Shown piece by piece: positions 10,739-22,275 of a stretch of 64,000 bases of DNA (positions are counted from its first letter, which is position 1; every line of letters begins with the position of its first letter). The stretch is from Clarkia xantiana subsp. parviflora (taxonomy: Eukaryota; Streptophyta; Magnoliopsida; Myrtales; Onagraceae). Location: positions 34,009,105 to 34,073,104 of the forward strand of contig JAPTYO010000004.1 of the NCBI GenBank assembly GCA_036873135.1, given 5' to 3'. Position numbers and translations under genes: made by a program. The notes under the pieces were generated by a model. It worked only from the letters and a program-made list of their open reading frames with translations, did no database searches and was not told where the DNA came from.

Positions 10739-11590
10739 TACATAGCGATGTTTGCGACTTGAAGTATGTCCAAACTCGAGGAGGAAATAAGTACTTTATC
10801 ACATTTGTGGATGACAGTACGAAATACTGCTATGTCTATCTGATGAAAAACAAAGATGAAGCTATACAGAAATTCATGCAGTATAAAACAGAAGTTGAAA
10901 ATCAACTTGACAAGAAAATCAAAGTACTACGCACTGATAGAGGAGGCGGGTACGAATCACCGTTTCGTGAATTTTGCGTCGAGCATGGTATTATTCATGA
11001 AGTGACGGAACCTTACTCACCTCAATCGAATGGGGTTGTAGAAAGGAAGAATCGAACATTGAAGGAGATGATGAATTCAATGTTGATTAGTTCTGGATTA
11101 CCACAGAACATGTGGGGCGAAGCTATTTTAACTAGCAATTATCTTTTAAATAAAGTGCCCCGTAAGAAGGAAGACAAAACTCCTTTTGAGCTATGGAAAT
11201 GAAGAAGACCTTCTTACAGACACCTTCGAATGTGGGGGTGTCTTGCGAAGGTAATGATACCTCTACCGAAAAAGGTGAAAATCGGTCCAAAAACTGTTGA
11301 TTGCATTTTTATAGGATATGCTCAGAACAGTAATGCTTATCGGTTTCTTGTGTATGAATCAAAATTATCAGATATACACAAAAATACGATAATGGAATCA
11401 ACAAACGCGTATTTCTTTGAAGATAAGTTTCTAGCTAAGTCAAAAGGGGAAGCAAGCCCCTCGAGGCAAGCATATGAGACTATAGATGGAAATAGTCAGG
11501 ACCAAGAACTTAAAAATGTTGAAATTGAGACAGAAGTCGAAACTGAGGTCGAGCCCAGGAAGGTCTTGATTACTTTGACACATATTCTCC
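10724..11590 (+). pseudogene. Copia D integrase
   Basis: The rve-type catalytic core is visible: HSDVCD near the start (first Asp), KVLRTDRGGGYES (second Asp) and SPQSNGVVERKNRTLKEM (Glu). The core ends at ELWK, where TGA at 11200-11202 replaces a sense codon; the frame continues with RRPSYRHLRMWGCLAKV, the usual region after the core. It inserts element cDNA into the genome in intact relatives; here the stop and the upstream frameshift make it non-functional. Confidence 0.85.
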
Positions 11591-12465
11591 TGTAATGAGA
11601 ATTACATCCATTAGAATGGTACTTGCAATTGCGGCCCTCCGAAATCTTGCAGTACATCAAATGGATGTGAAAACAGCTTTCTTAAATGGAGACTTAGAAG
11701 AAGAAGAAGAAATTTATATGGAACAACCCGAGGGTTTCTCAGCTCCAGGGCAAGAAAAGAAAGTCTGTAAACTCGTTAAGTCGTTATACGGTCTTAAGCA
11801 AGCACCGAAACAATGGCATCAAAAGTTTGATAGTGTCATGATTGAGAAAGGCTTTAGAATTAATGAATGCGAAAAATTCATCTACGTGAAAGATATATAT
11901 AAAGGGTATGCTGGTTCGCTCAGGGAAACAAATGTTGAATTCGAGATTTGACATGAAAGATATGGGCCTTGCGGATGTGATTCTTGGTATAAAAATCATA
12001 AGAGCATCAGAAGGAATAACTTTAAGTCAATCTCACTATATCGATAAGATATTAGAAAAATTCAACAAAAATGATATGAGAGAGGTCAGCACTCCAATGG
12101 ATCCAAGCAAGTATTTCTCTAAAAACAAAGGAAAAGGGATATCTCAGATTGAATACGCTAGGATCATTGGGAGTGTAATGTACTTAATGACATGTACTAG
12201 ACCTGATATAGCACACGCTGTGGGCGTGCTAAGCAGATACACGAGTAATCCAAGTGTAGATCACTGGGATGGAATCGTCAGGCTACTTAGGTACCTGAGA
12301 CATACTCGTAGTTATGGACTGCACTATACAATACATCCAAGCATAGTTGAAGGCCATAGTGATGCTAATTGGATATCTGATTCGAAAGATTCGAATGCCA
12401 CAAGTGGGTATGTGTTTACCCTAGGAAGTGCATCAGTATCATGGAAATCCTCAAAACAAAAATTA
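11560..12465 (+). pseudogene. Copia D reverse transcriptase with catalytic-loop deletion
   Basis: The RT begins around DYFDTYSPVMRI and contains the conserved VHQMDVKTAFLNGDLEEE and KSLYGLKQAPKQWHQKF stretches. Near 11890-11920 the frame breaks and the segment that should hold the YVDD catalytic motif is gone; sequence resumes at [20 protein letters not shown]. The thumb/connection region follows. Loss of YVDD makes this copy catalytically dead regardless of the frameshifts. The 11595-11951 and 11908-12468 reading frames overlap at the deletion. Confidence 0.85.
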
Positions 12466-12857
12466 TAGCCAGATCCACCATGGAGTCTGAGCTTATTGCA
12501 CTCGACAAGTGTGTTGAAGAGGCGGAATGGTTACGTCAATTTCTAGAGGATATTCCGAGGTGGCCAAAACCTGTGCCAGCAATCTGCATACATTGCGATA
12601 GTCAATCGGCAATAGGCAGGGCACAGAGTAACATGTATAATGGAAAGTCTAGACATATCCGTCGAAGACATAACTCCATTAGACAATTGCTCTCAACTGG
12701 AATTATTACGCTCGATTATGTTAGATCAGCTGATAATATTGAGGATCCGCTAACCAAAGGTTTAAACAGAGAGCTTTTTGGCCAAGCATCGAGAGGAATG
12801 GGATTAAAGCCCGTGGAAAAACATTCTTGGGAAGGAAAACCCAACATAGTTGACTAG
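12300..12857 (+). pseudogene. Copia D RNase H
   Basis: It continues from [22 protein letters not shown] carries the first RNase H Asp residues, then [28 protein letters not shown] (catalytic Glu) and IHCDSQSAIG (Asp). One frameshift near 12465 splits the domain between two frames. The C-terminus runs to DPLTKGLNRE...GLKPVEK and a stop at 12855-12857. It degrades the RNA template in intact copies. Confidence 0.85.
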
Positions 12858-13409
12858 ATATCCCAAGATCTAGGTTCAATGGGACAACCTAATCACAGGA
12901 GTGAGTGAGATCACTGTGGGGGTCAAAATCCCAAACCCATTCTTAGATGCAAACAGTGATAGAGTGAAAAAGGTTAAGTGAAAACTTTTAATGATTCGTG
13001 AGAAATCTCAAAGACACTCATGATTGAGATCAGAGTTGTGATGAAACTGTTGAGATAAAGAATCACCTATGTGAGTGAGAAGATGGGCCGCTTCGAAAGG
13101 AACTGTTGAGGGCGCAGTTCTTAGAAACGCTCGCAGAACCAGGCTATATGTCCAGGGCCATAACGGACATCGAGGCGTGAACCGAACAATACTAGGGAGA
13201 TATCTGTGTGACTTGTATCATCATTTACACCAACGGCAGTTAGTTCAAGGACATCGCGTCTAGTAACCAGCCAGTAAAGTCGGTATAAGTTCACAAGGGA
13301 AGGTTCAAAGGGCAGACCCCATACCTATCCTATGCAGGTATTAACCGTTGAACTCAAAGTATCAAGTCTAGAGCTTACTTAGGTTTCCAATACCATTCAT
13401 GTGGGGGAT
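12858..13409 (+). other. Copia D 3' untranslated region and polypurine tract
   Basis: No ORF with a domain. The region ends in catgtgggggat immediately before the 3' LTR, a polypurine tract as used to prime plus-strand DNA synthesis. The 62-aa ORF at 13075 is not supported. Confidence 0.7.
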
Positions 13410-14467
13410 TGTTGGACAACTTGTTCTTGAATGGGCCCAAGCCCAAGTACAAGAATACAAGTTGTACTTGTATGAATTATATTAGAAATGTCGTGAGTGT
13501 ACACCGACCAGTTTTCAATGTTTTGCATAGTATATATAGTGGACACCATCTTAAAGTGGTAACTAATTACTAGATGGAAGACTCTCTCTACACGCGCGTG
13601 CGCAGGGGGGGTGCAAATCACCGGATCCGAAGCACACCTCGGCAGTCCTGGCTTGTGTGCGTACACGATCGTCGGCCCGAAAAGCCTATCTCGCGTGAGC
13701 CCGGTATTGCTAAACGAATTTTTTTTGTTTATTGCCAAAAATAGAATTTGGAAACATAATATTCTGTCAATATAACAAACCGAAAATTACCTGCTTTAGT
13801 GATGTCCATATACATCGAATGGTGAAATTTGGCGTGTATATATGCGTGAATATTCTGTGTATATTTTTTATATGGCCGAAATATTGGTCAGTTTATACAC
13901 TGTCCAAATTTGATTGAGCAATCCCTGCACTATAAATATAATGGTATTCCTTCAGTTTTTGAACAACATAAAAATCCGAAATTTCGGTCTCAAAATCTGA
14001 AATTTTCCTACTCCTACGGCGCGCGGTGCTTTCGTTCGTTTATCTCAAATTTCGTAATTGCTAGTTGTTCAGGTTTAATCCTTGTTCTGAGATTCAATTT
14101 TCTTATTATTTTCTCTCCGAATCTCACATTCTCTTTTGAGTTCGGGTACTGTTCGGTTCAGTTGGACGAACTGTATGCACGGTTCGTGTCAACGACACTG
14201 TTGTATCCTGGAAGGTGATCGCCCCTGTGTTAAACCTCGTTGCATAGCCTGAGGTGAGGTGGGGCTAAATTGCCTTAAGGAGAGCGTGGTTAGCACGTGC
14301 CTCAGTAAAAATCGTCTTTCCCATTTGATCTACGGATCGCTAATTTCGGTTTTCATACACATGCAAATTACTCGTTAATTGTATATTGAACACCGAATAA
14401 AAATTAAACGGATGTTTGTCCTACATATTTTTCAGAATTACTGTTTTACCCCTGTTTTCGTCTAACA
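13410..14467 (+). repeat. 3' LTR of Copia D
   Basis: 1058 bp. It differs from the 5' LTR by many substitutions and by an extra segment of about 38 bp near 13716-13753, so the insertion is not recent. Confidence 0.9.
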
Positions 14468-14472
14468 TGTTC

Positions 14473-15101
14473 TTCCCGGAGAAATTAATTATTATTATTA
14501 CTTGAATAGTAGTGACGTTGTTAAAAAGCTAGCTCTCTGTGTCGATTTTTGATTTAGATTATTTATATACAAGTAACGATTCTTCTTATGTATAATAGAA
14601 TAATAATATTTATAGTTTTATTATACATTATTATTATGAGTTTGGTTGGTGTTGGACTTGTACCCGGGCCATCCGCACAACTCGAACGCGCAACCTATAA
14701 ATAAGGAAGAATTATTTTTTAATATACCATATTTAAATAAAATATATACAAAAATAATATAACAAAATAAATATTTATTAAAATAACAGAAAAAGCAGGA
14801 CCAACCTTCATACGCAGGTTCGACCTGCATATGAAAATGCAGTAGGGACCCACGTGGTGCAGACTTCCACTAATGAAGAGGTAGATGCTATTTGGATTTG
14901 TGATTTCCTCCACGGTCCCACTATCACATCCAAATTCCAATAATCTAATACAATTATTGAATTATTATATAAGAAATAACACTTGAACATAATATATATA
15001 TATTACATTATTTGTGATCGACCGATGAAGTTGCTTAAGCAATTACAAAATATGTCAAGTTTTCTCTAAATAATGTTAAGGTTACTTTTTTGTAATTGAC
15101 A
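14473..15101. other. AT-rich region with a MULE-like fragment
   Basis: No gene. Around 14740-14870, aataaatattt-type tracts followed by acgcaggttcgacctgc and gacccacg resemble the terminal arm of the foldback element at 461-1476. No inverted partner or TSD was found. Confidence 0.35.
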
Positions 15102-15109
15102 TAAAAAGT

Positions 15110-15383
15110 AGGCTGACAATTTGTGCGGGTTCGTGTCTTGTTAGGTTTGTGTCGTGTTCTGGAGATCAGTCCAATCCCGGCCCAATATGAGAAATTATTA
15201 TGAAAAATTTAGAGTAAATTGAATAAAAAAATCAATATATATCAATTTAAAAATAAAATTTTTAAATTACTCAATGTATACATATAACTATCATATTATT
15301 GTGTCGTGTAGTGTCACCAATATCAAACTCAAACACGTAACTTTTGTGTCGTGTTCGTGTCAAGCTCAAATTGCCAGCCCTAG
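15110..15383. mobile_element. Small hAT-type element (274 bp)
   Basis: Its ends are aggctgacaattt and the inverse of ctagggctggcaattt. An 8-bp direct repeat, taaaaagt, is present at 15102-15109 and 15384-15391. Both ends carry gtgtcgtgtt-type sub-terminal repeats in inverted orientation. No coding capacity. Confidence 0.8.
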
Positions 15384-15391
15384 TAAAAAGT

Positions 15392-16535
15392 GAAATATTA
15401 GTCATAAATATTTTTTATTCCTTAGGTTCCAATAAAATTTGAAAAATAAACTTCTAATTAATAATAGATAAAAACGTACATAATACTACATGATTTAATG
15501 TGAATGTAGTATATTTCCATGTGTTAACAAACTTTTATATATATATTACATAAGTATTTATATATATTTACTTCATATTTTGAGTTTATAATAATATTTT
15601 TAATATAACTTATAGTAAAAAAACATGAATTTTTTAACATTTCGATTGTATATTTAGTTAATCTTATATGACCCAATACACATAATGCACTAAAATGATG
15701 GTGGAATTTGTGTTTTGTGCAATAAAATAGATATTTTTTATTTTTAAATATTAGTTTTATTAAAATGTTACGGTTACAATAGAGTAGAGAGTCTAGCGCA
15801 AGTACAAGTTAGTGACTAGTGCATATTATAATGTTATGATTCCAAACTTTAAAAATTACATGAATAATTCATGTCATTAAATAGAATATATAATTTTAAT
15901 ATATATAAATATATATTCATGATAAAAAAAATACATTACATATGGAATAAATTTTAGATTGTAAGTTGTCTAACGCTGCATAATATTAAATGTCAAAATT
16001 CTAAAATTTTCAACCTCATATTTTGGTTTCGTCGAATATCATTACCATTTTATTCTTAATTTAATTTTGGAAAATTATTTCAAATTGTTTTAAAATAAAA
16101 ATTATTAATTTTGTTTAAAAAAACGGGCCCACGACTTGTGGGACCCAGGAGTGTCCCACCATACTTATCTTGTGGAGTTTAACAAGCAGGTAGGCCATAC
16201 CTGCAGATGGCCCACCATTTGTTTGTGGAAGCAGAGGGACGGGACGTGATGAATCAGGCAGGACGGGACGTGATAGAAGAACGGAGGTCAAACGCAGGAC
16301 CAAGCAGTGTTTTATGTTTTTAAATATTTTATAATATGTACTATTTTTGTTGTTATTTTATTTTAAAATGTTATTTATAAAATTAGCTCAATAAGGAAGG
16401 GGTGGGTCCTCATAGCATCCATTAGACTGCTGAAACACAAGGCTTCCGATTTTTCTCTCCGGCCACTCCCATACTTAACATCTCAAAATATCCAAGCTAA
16501 TTACAAAATATATTGTAGTAGGATGGATAATATGT
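15392..16535. other. AT-rich region without genes
   Basis: Mostly AT-rich and anonymous. A GC-richer patch at 16120-16310 contains a direct duplication of ggcaggacgggacgtgat-like sequence and cccacgacttgtggg palindromes, possibly a decayed element. The 62-aa minus ORF there has no domain. Confidence 0.4.
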
Positions 16536-16900
16536 TGTTAGATTTGGGCTGGATCAGGGCCCAGTCTTTTGTGCAAGCTGGACTCCTTTGTTTCTATTAT
16601 TGATTGGGTTGGGCGTTTTTTATTGGTTCAGCCCAGTTGTTCCCAGTTGTGGGTTTATTTGTTACATTGTCTGTTGTTTTTCGTCTTTAGAGTTCCTTAA
16701 TTATTCTTGGGGTATAAGTGACGTTTTGGTTATTTCGTCTCCTATTTAAGGGTGAGCGTGGGAACTTCGCACAGTGACCCCAAGTCTGCTCTCAACTTCT
16801 AGGGTTAGGGTTTCCGCAGCCATCGAAAATCTGAGAAAATTTGGTCGAATATCTCATGTGCTTCGATTATACTGTGCTGACTGTACGTAGAATAAAGAAA
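16536..16900 (+). repeat. LTR-like fragment
   Basis: It opens TGTTAGATTTGGGCTGG, has a TATA-like ctatttaaggg near 16742-16752 and an agggttagggtttcc leader-like tract after it, the order expected of an LTR. No partner copy, PBS or TSD was found. Confidence 0.35.
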
Positions 16901-16999
16901 GTAGAGCAACACCAACAAAGCAACATTATTCATTAATTAATTAGACCAAAACAATTAAATTCATAATTTACTAGGTATTTGCCCCGCGGGATACGATAT

Positions 17000-18280
17000 T
17001 TTCAGTAATTATTATTTCTGATTATATTATATATTATTATGTATCTGATCATCCATCTTAGTAACACTAATGGTAGTATCAGAAGATCATGATATTAAAA
17101 CATTCTTTCTCCATCGTCTGTCACGAAATTGGAGGAACTTAAAAATTAATTTCTTTGGAGAGGATCTATTACAAATGTAAAAGTCTAAAATGAATATTGT
17201 TGCAAAATAATTTAATCTAACAAATGGAGCTATTAGTTTATTATACCAATTTATCTGCAATATAACACTCCTACCTGCTTATACCTGGGATTAGGTATGA
17301 GAACAACATTGTGACTCTGCAAATTAATCAACAAACATCACATCAAAATAGCAGGTAGGAAAGGTGATGAACAAATCATATATAACTTACTAAAGCTCAA
17401 TTTGATTCATGTAACTAAAAGATACATAGTCCACAGACTGATGGGATTTCTCTATTAAATTGTTTTTTTCTTGTGTTTGTCGTATACTTGCTTTGTGCGT
17501 GCAGTTAAACTTTAAAATTTTGAGCAAAATGGGTTTAGACTTTAAGGGAGAGTTTGACCTCTAAACTTGAGATACCAAAGATAAGAAAATTCTTAATTTA
17601 TAAAGGGGCTCTAAAAATTCTATTGTGGGAAATTCTGAAACAATTAACCTAATTTAACTTGTTTATTAATTTTCTTGATATGCCATTTTCACCTCAATAA
17701 AATATTATTGCTTATTCTTTATATTTTTAGAATGTTATTACTTATTCCATGTTACTTCGCTGCACTATTTGCTTGTTCCAGAAATGCTGAGAAGCTTGAC
17801 AATGATTTAGATTACCATAATAGTTAGGCAGCTACAATTCTCCACCTCTTCTAACTTGGGATGAACTTCATGAAAATTTCACCATAAACACCAACTCATT
17901 CATGTATTGACTCCATAGAATGAAAATGAGAACCAATTTCGAATCGAAGTTAAAAAAGAAAACTTAAATATCAGCAAGTCTAAGCTAATCAATAAAATCA
18001 ACAGGAGCTATCAATAAAACTAAATAGTAAGCTAATCAATAAAACCAACAGGAACAATCAACTAAACCAAATGCAACTAAGTAGTTCTAAATCATTATAA
18101 TTCTATTGTATATTTGAAATTAATTGAGAGATGAAATTCATTTAAACGACCAAACATCATTCAAGTTTTCTCATCCGGGAAATTATTGAGTAAACACTAC
18201 TTATCCAAGAAATTAACATAAAGAAAACAATTAACTATATATAGTTAATATAAATACTTACTCATCCAACTGCACTCTAA
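17000..18280. other. Helitron-like interior without a recognised gene
   Basis: AT-rich, no domain. One exon-like segment on the minus strand at about 17279-17324 sits between a ttgcag acceptor and a gtagga donor; too short to identify. Confidence 0.35.
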
Positions 18281-18286
18281 TATGAA

Positions 18287-18392
18287 GTTTGTCAAGTCTC
18301 CCACGGGAATGAACTTCTTGATGAACGAACCATGAACCACCAGCTGATCTTGAATCTTTTCCATAAACTTAGTAGGTTTTTCAATGAAATAT
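18287..18392 (-). pseudogene. Exon-like open segment of unknown origin
   Basis: The minus strand is open over about 35 codons, including KFMEKIQDQLVVHGSFIKKF and then IPVGDLTNFILECSWMS, and ends at a gtaagt-like donor near 18267-18270. A stop codon lies just upstream, so it would be an internal or broken exon. I do not recognise the family. It is inside the Helitron-like unit and is a candidate captured gene fragment. Confidence 0.3.
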
Positions 18393-18647
18393 TATATCTC
18401 GTTGACAGTACGGTACTAAAGCTAATGATAACAATGCTTGCACTAAAGCTAATGAGCATTCTATATAATTACCGAGCAATATCCAAATTAAGTGGCGTAA
18501 GAAACAACAACAATACATATTATTAACATCAAACTTGAGTCATTTGACTTACAATAATCAATTACAATGTCTCTTAAAATTTTAGTTAGATTTAAGATTA
18601 AGAACCACCTATAGATTCATCTAATTCAATTACATGTAAATTGTGGC

Positions 18648-18678
18648 AAAATAATAATAATAATAATAATAATAATAT
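18648..18678. repeat. AAT microsatellite
   Basis: A run of about ten AAT units. Confidence 0.9.
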
Positions 18679-19489
18679 AAACATGTAGTCTTTTGATTAT
18701 ATCGAAATAAACCAAATACTGTATACACTTACAATCAGGTAGAAACTTAATTATCTCAACCTCCAGCAAAACCACTGATAACCTACAGTTTTTCAAAATC
18801 ATGTTAGATTACAGTCTCGAAGAAAATTAAGATGCCCCACAACAAAACACTACCGCATTGTTACAGGATGAAATCTCTGTTAATCTCACATTAGTCTTGA
18901 AGGCTCAAAACAATTAGCTAGATAGAGATAGTTGCACATTTAGACCAAATCCCTCCACCCATCCACTCACCCACCTATGTCAAATCTATACACAACTCCT
19001 GTGGTTGAGTTAGTTAAGGTTGGAGGTCAAATACAAATATTAGTTGAAGAAGAGCAATATAGCCTGCATTGCAAATAATAATAAACAATAAAGAAACAAA
19101 AATACAAAAAAACTCAAAATCAATATTCAAAAGATGGAAATATGATCAGAACAAAAATACAAACCCCAGGGATGGTTCCTTTGCAGCCACTAACCTGGTT
19201 CCTCTATTGGCCCCGCATCGCCGTTTGCTCAACTACAGGTTTGCTCTGACTCTCCGTGTCAGGCTTATGCCACCAAATACTGAGATTGCATATCCTTCAT
19301 GCAGAGAAATTGGCATAACCAAGAAGAAACAGATGTTGAAGGTTGGGGAGATGGCAACTGTGACGAATGAAGATAATTAATCTCGATTAGTAAACGATGG
19401 AGTAGAAAAATTGGTATGTTGGGGATTCAAACCAACGAAGATAAATAGAGCGATTCGATTCAATTACCAACGAATATTGAATCATACAA

Positions 19490-19640
19490 CAAATTTGAAG
19501 AAGGTGAACCAATCATCCATTCAAGGAAGACGAATCAAGCTACTGTTGAATGAAGTCATATATATCAAGCAGATGTTGAAGAAGGTGGACCAATCAACCA
19601 TTCAAGGAAGACGAATCAAGCTACTGTCGAATCTAATCAA
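19490..19640. repeat. 78-bp tandem duplication
   Basis: The segment ccattcaaggaagacgaatc and its surroundings (gttgaagaaggtg, aagctactgt) occur twice, at about 19518 and 19596. No other copies seen. Confidence 0.75.
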
Positions 19641-19705
19641 GCGGATGGTGAAATAGGAACGCTGCTGCAACGGATCGGAGCCGATCTGAAACGTTCGCCA
19701 TCAAT
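19640..19705 (-). pseudogene. Possible captured first exon
   Basis: On the minus strand an ATG at 19705 follows a leader-like gttacacagatccattg and opens a short frame, MANVSDRLRSVAAAFLFHHP, ending at a stop about 22 codons later. This looks like a gene start (leader plus ATG) carried by the Helitron-like unit. There is no domain. Confidence 0.25.
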
Positions 19706-19884
19706 GGATCTGTGTAACGCGAGAGAAAGCTGTAATTGAAACTGAAGAACAATCGTGAAGAACCGGACAGAAAAATAACCATGAAGCGCGTGGATGTTAC
19801 TGTCCAATTAGAAACTTAATGGCTGACATGGCAAAAGATTAAGAGCTTAATTAAAAACCTAAGTATTCCAAATTATATATAATA

Positions 19885-21385
19885 CTAGGTATTTGTCTCG
19901 CGCAATGCGCGGGGTTTGATATTTTATGTAATAAATGTATGTGATTATATTATTGATTACTATATATAGATGATGTTTGTAAATATTGCATATTAATTTT
20001 GTATGTGTTTTAATTTATAATTCCAACTTTTTTTTTTATTGATTTAGTGACTACTAAACAATATAAAGATTTCATTATTTATATATGAAAATAAAATGAC
20101 TTTATATTTCTTATTATACTATTTTCTCGATATTATTAAAAAAAATTAATAAAAAAGTAAGAAAACATAATACTTTCATTAAAAATGATTTTACTTCCAT
20201 ATTTCACAAAAAATATAATACAATGAATGTTAAATTAGCACAACGTAAATAAAAACATATCGGTTTTCAATTTATATAGTTTTAAGTCAATTAAAATAAT
20301 TTATTTCTTAAAAATTATAAAATATATATTCTTTAAAAAGTCATGAATACGTAAAAGAAAAACATATCAATTTAATCTTAAGTATATACATTAATAATAT
20401 AAAAAATTGTTGCTGCTTTTTTTCTAAGTAATTCATATAGATTTACTATCTAGTATTACTGGGCCTCAACCTAAAAGTCGCTTCTCTGGGACATAAAATT
20501 CAAAATGGAGCCATGCCAAAAGACCCTTCAAAAATCCAATTTTATATATAAACATAAAAAAAATAAAATGTATCTTATCGAATCATCTAATACATTATAT
20601 GTAACAATATAACAACCTCATATCCTAACCTGCAATTGGTTATTTATATAATAATAAAATAATAACATAATATCTTCACTGCTTCCTCCATATCTGTTAT
20701 TATATAGAGGAGATCCATGGTCATGGCATCTGGGCACAACTATAAATATCATTTAGTAGTATTTTAAGCACCAATTAAAAAAGTCGTCTGAAGCAGCGAT
20801 CTAAAAATATCCATTTCAACATGAATTTCTACTGTAGTTTGCATTGACAACATCATTCTCTTCAGAAAAAGAGATAAAAAAAATACAAATTTTAGCTTAT
20901 TAACAGTTTCAAACCAATGGTGAATATTTAGTGATAAGAGTTGGTTCCAATAAATACGTTCATACTAAAAGTTCAACATATACTAACAATGTACTCCCAA
21001 AGTTACATAACCACTCATTCTGCATGCTAAACCAATATGAAATGTACCTTTGACTATTCATTTCCTTCTATAACACACGGTGACAAATGTAAATAATTTT
21101 TTCAATCAAATTAAAGTTAAAGACGGTGTGACATTAATGGAGATAGTAAAAAATAACAACAACAAAACGATTGTAATTAAATACATAAGAGAAGGAAATT
21201 AGAGCATTATATGAGAGAAGGTCACAATGTTTTCTCATAAAAAGAGGAGTTAGATGAATTTTACAAAAAAAAAAGTGCGTTACAAAGTGATGAACGTTAC
21301 ATCAACAAATTTTAGCAATCACATCGCTTTGTGGTGACGTGGCGTGCCGTTGTTTTAGAGCATAATAGCCTAACTGTATCCAAAT

Positions 21386-21435
<50 letters not shown>
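19885..21435 (-). mobile_element. Helitron-like element 2 (minus strand)
   Basis: The minus strand ends in a hairpin (cgcgcattgcgcg) followed by about ten bases and CTAGT, a Helitron 3' terminus. The putative 5' end lies in or beside a long TA run at about 21392-21434, next to an aatttggatacagtt tract matching that of element 1. The interior is AT-rich with no Rep/helicase. The 5' end is approximate. Confidence 0.42.
21391..21434. repeat. TA microsatellite
   Basis: A pure TA run of about 44 bp at the presumed 5' end of the Helitron-like unit. Confidence 0.9.
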
Positions 21436-21438
<3 letters not shown>

Positions 21439-21695
21439 AAAAGAGATGATGTTCACGTTCTTCCTGATCATTTTTAAATACTCTCGATAATATATTTATG
21501 CGTGCTGTCTGTCGTTGTCCAATAAGTTGTGCAAATCGCTGGTCATGGGTTATAATAATTAGCTGAAAATTCTCTTGCCATTATTCTAATGTGCAAACAA
21601 CTAACTAACTAACTAAGCTTCAAGAGGGAGGTTCGTGCAGTAAGTAAGACATTATTAAACTATTGATAAATTCAATCACCAATCATTGGACTTAC
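21435..21695. other. Non-coding sequence downstream of the last RAD50 exon seen
   Basis: On the RAD50 strand this follows a gtaagt donor. The remaining C-terminal RAD50 exon(s), including the His-switch region, are not visible here or further down, so the gene is 3'-truncated. Confidence 0.4.
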
Positions 21696-21864
21696 CTAAC
21701 TAGTACTGCACCAACACTTTCAGCGTTTGGACCATCCAAGTTCAACTTAGTGGTTGCCTCGTCTCGTCTCGTCTCGTCTAGTGCTAATATTCTGCAGTTG
21801 AGACAAAATGTTTCTTCTGCCAAACCCAACCGTGTATGTATAATCAGGGCAGGGAAGATAACAC
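21696..21864 (-). pseudogene. RAD50: RAD50 pseudogene exon: Walker B region
   Basis: Bounded by an attccag acceptor and a gtaagt donor. The translation follows the conserved C-terminal ATPase lobe of RAD50: the LAEETFCLNC stretch, then ILALDE (Walker B), then LDGPNAES. RAD50 is the SMC-like ATPase of the MRE11-RAD50-NBS1 complex that processes DNA double-strand breaks in the nucleus. A five-base insertion follows the first five codons. A gagac-repeat expansion just after the Walker B LDE replaces the expected PTTN stretch with an extra segment. The copy cannot encode a working ATPase. Confidence 0.88.
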
Positions 21865-21957
21865 CTGGAATCACACAAGACAAATACAAAGAGGCTTATT
21901 AATCTCTTACTCTTTTCCATCCATAATTAATTTTGCACTTAGACCACAACAACTTAC

Positions 21958-22023
21958 CTTCTGACCAGCAGCACTACATCGTCCTCTCATTTCTAGCTCA
22001 GTATCTCCCGTTTGCATTAGAAC
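21958..22023 (-). pseudogene. RAD50: RAD50 pseudogene exon: ABC signature motif
   Basis: A 66-nt exon with a clean acceptor (cattcag) and donor (gtaagt). It reads VLMQTGDTELEMRGRCSAAG followed by QK. This is the RAD50 ABC-signature region, which contacts ATP bound by the partner subunit; an extra Ala codon splits the usual SAGQK. The reading frame itself is intact. Confidence 0.92.
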
Positions 22024-22113
22024 CTGAATGATCAATCACTTGTAGCTGATTATCATTCATCTTCTTTTAAATCCATTTTACCAAAAATGAAGAATTAGAC
22101 TTGAACATTCAAC

Positions 22114-22275
22114 CTTCTAGCTGTAAGATCGAGTTCCGGCACCTTCGATCAGCATCTGAATGAATTCTTATGTAGTCAGTCTATATCTTGACCTTTATAA
22201 GTCTACTGCCAAAACTCTCTAATCATTTTATTTATTTCTTCCATCTTCATGGTGTGGAATCGCATAACTGCTCTC
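22114..22275 (-). pseudogene. RAD50: RAD50 pseudogene exon upstream of the signature motif
   Basis: It reads VMRFHTMKMEEINKMIREFW, then Q, stop, TYKGQDID, a small insertion, then YIRIHSD and, after a frameshift, EGAGTRSY. The end has a TAG where Tyr is expected, then AAG and a gt donor. The exon order and intron positions are those of a normal gene, so this is a decayed genomic copy and not a retrocopy. Confidence 0.9.

Larger units (their letters stand above)
8819..14467 (+). mobile_element. Complete Copia element D with degenerate gag-pol
   Basis: Two LTRs (8819-9849 and 13410-14467), both starting TGTTGGACAACTTG and ending ctaaca, flank a Copia-order interior: protease, GAG-pre-integrase, integrase, reverse transcriptase, RNase H. 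A 5-bp TSD, tgttc, is at 8814-8818 and 14468-14472. Gag is almost wholly deleted and pol carries frameshifts, a stop and a deletion, so it is inactive. The RNase H C-terminus (YNGKSRHIRRRHN, then DPLTKGLNRE) suggests a Tork-like lineage; that assignment is inference. Confidence 0.93.
16971..19884 (-). mobile_element. Helitron-like element 1 (minus strand)
   Basis: Read on the minus strand, the low-coordinate end is a Helitron 3' terminus: a short hairpin (cccgcggg), then about eight bases, then CTAG followed by T. The other end, near 19860-19884, has an ATATATAATTTGGAATACTTAGG-like tract close to the 5' tract of the neighbouring element. No Rep/helicase is encoded. Inside are exon-like pieces (see 18287-18392 and 19640-19690) that may be captured host DNA. 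The 5' boundary is approximate and lacks a clear terminal TC. Confidence 0.4.
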
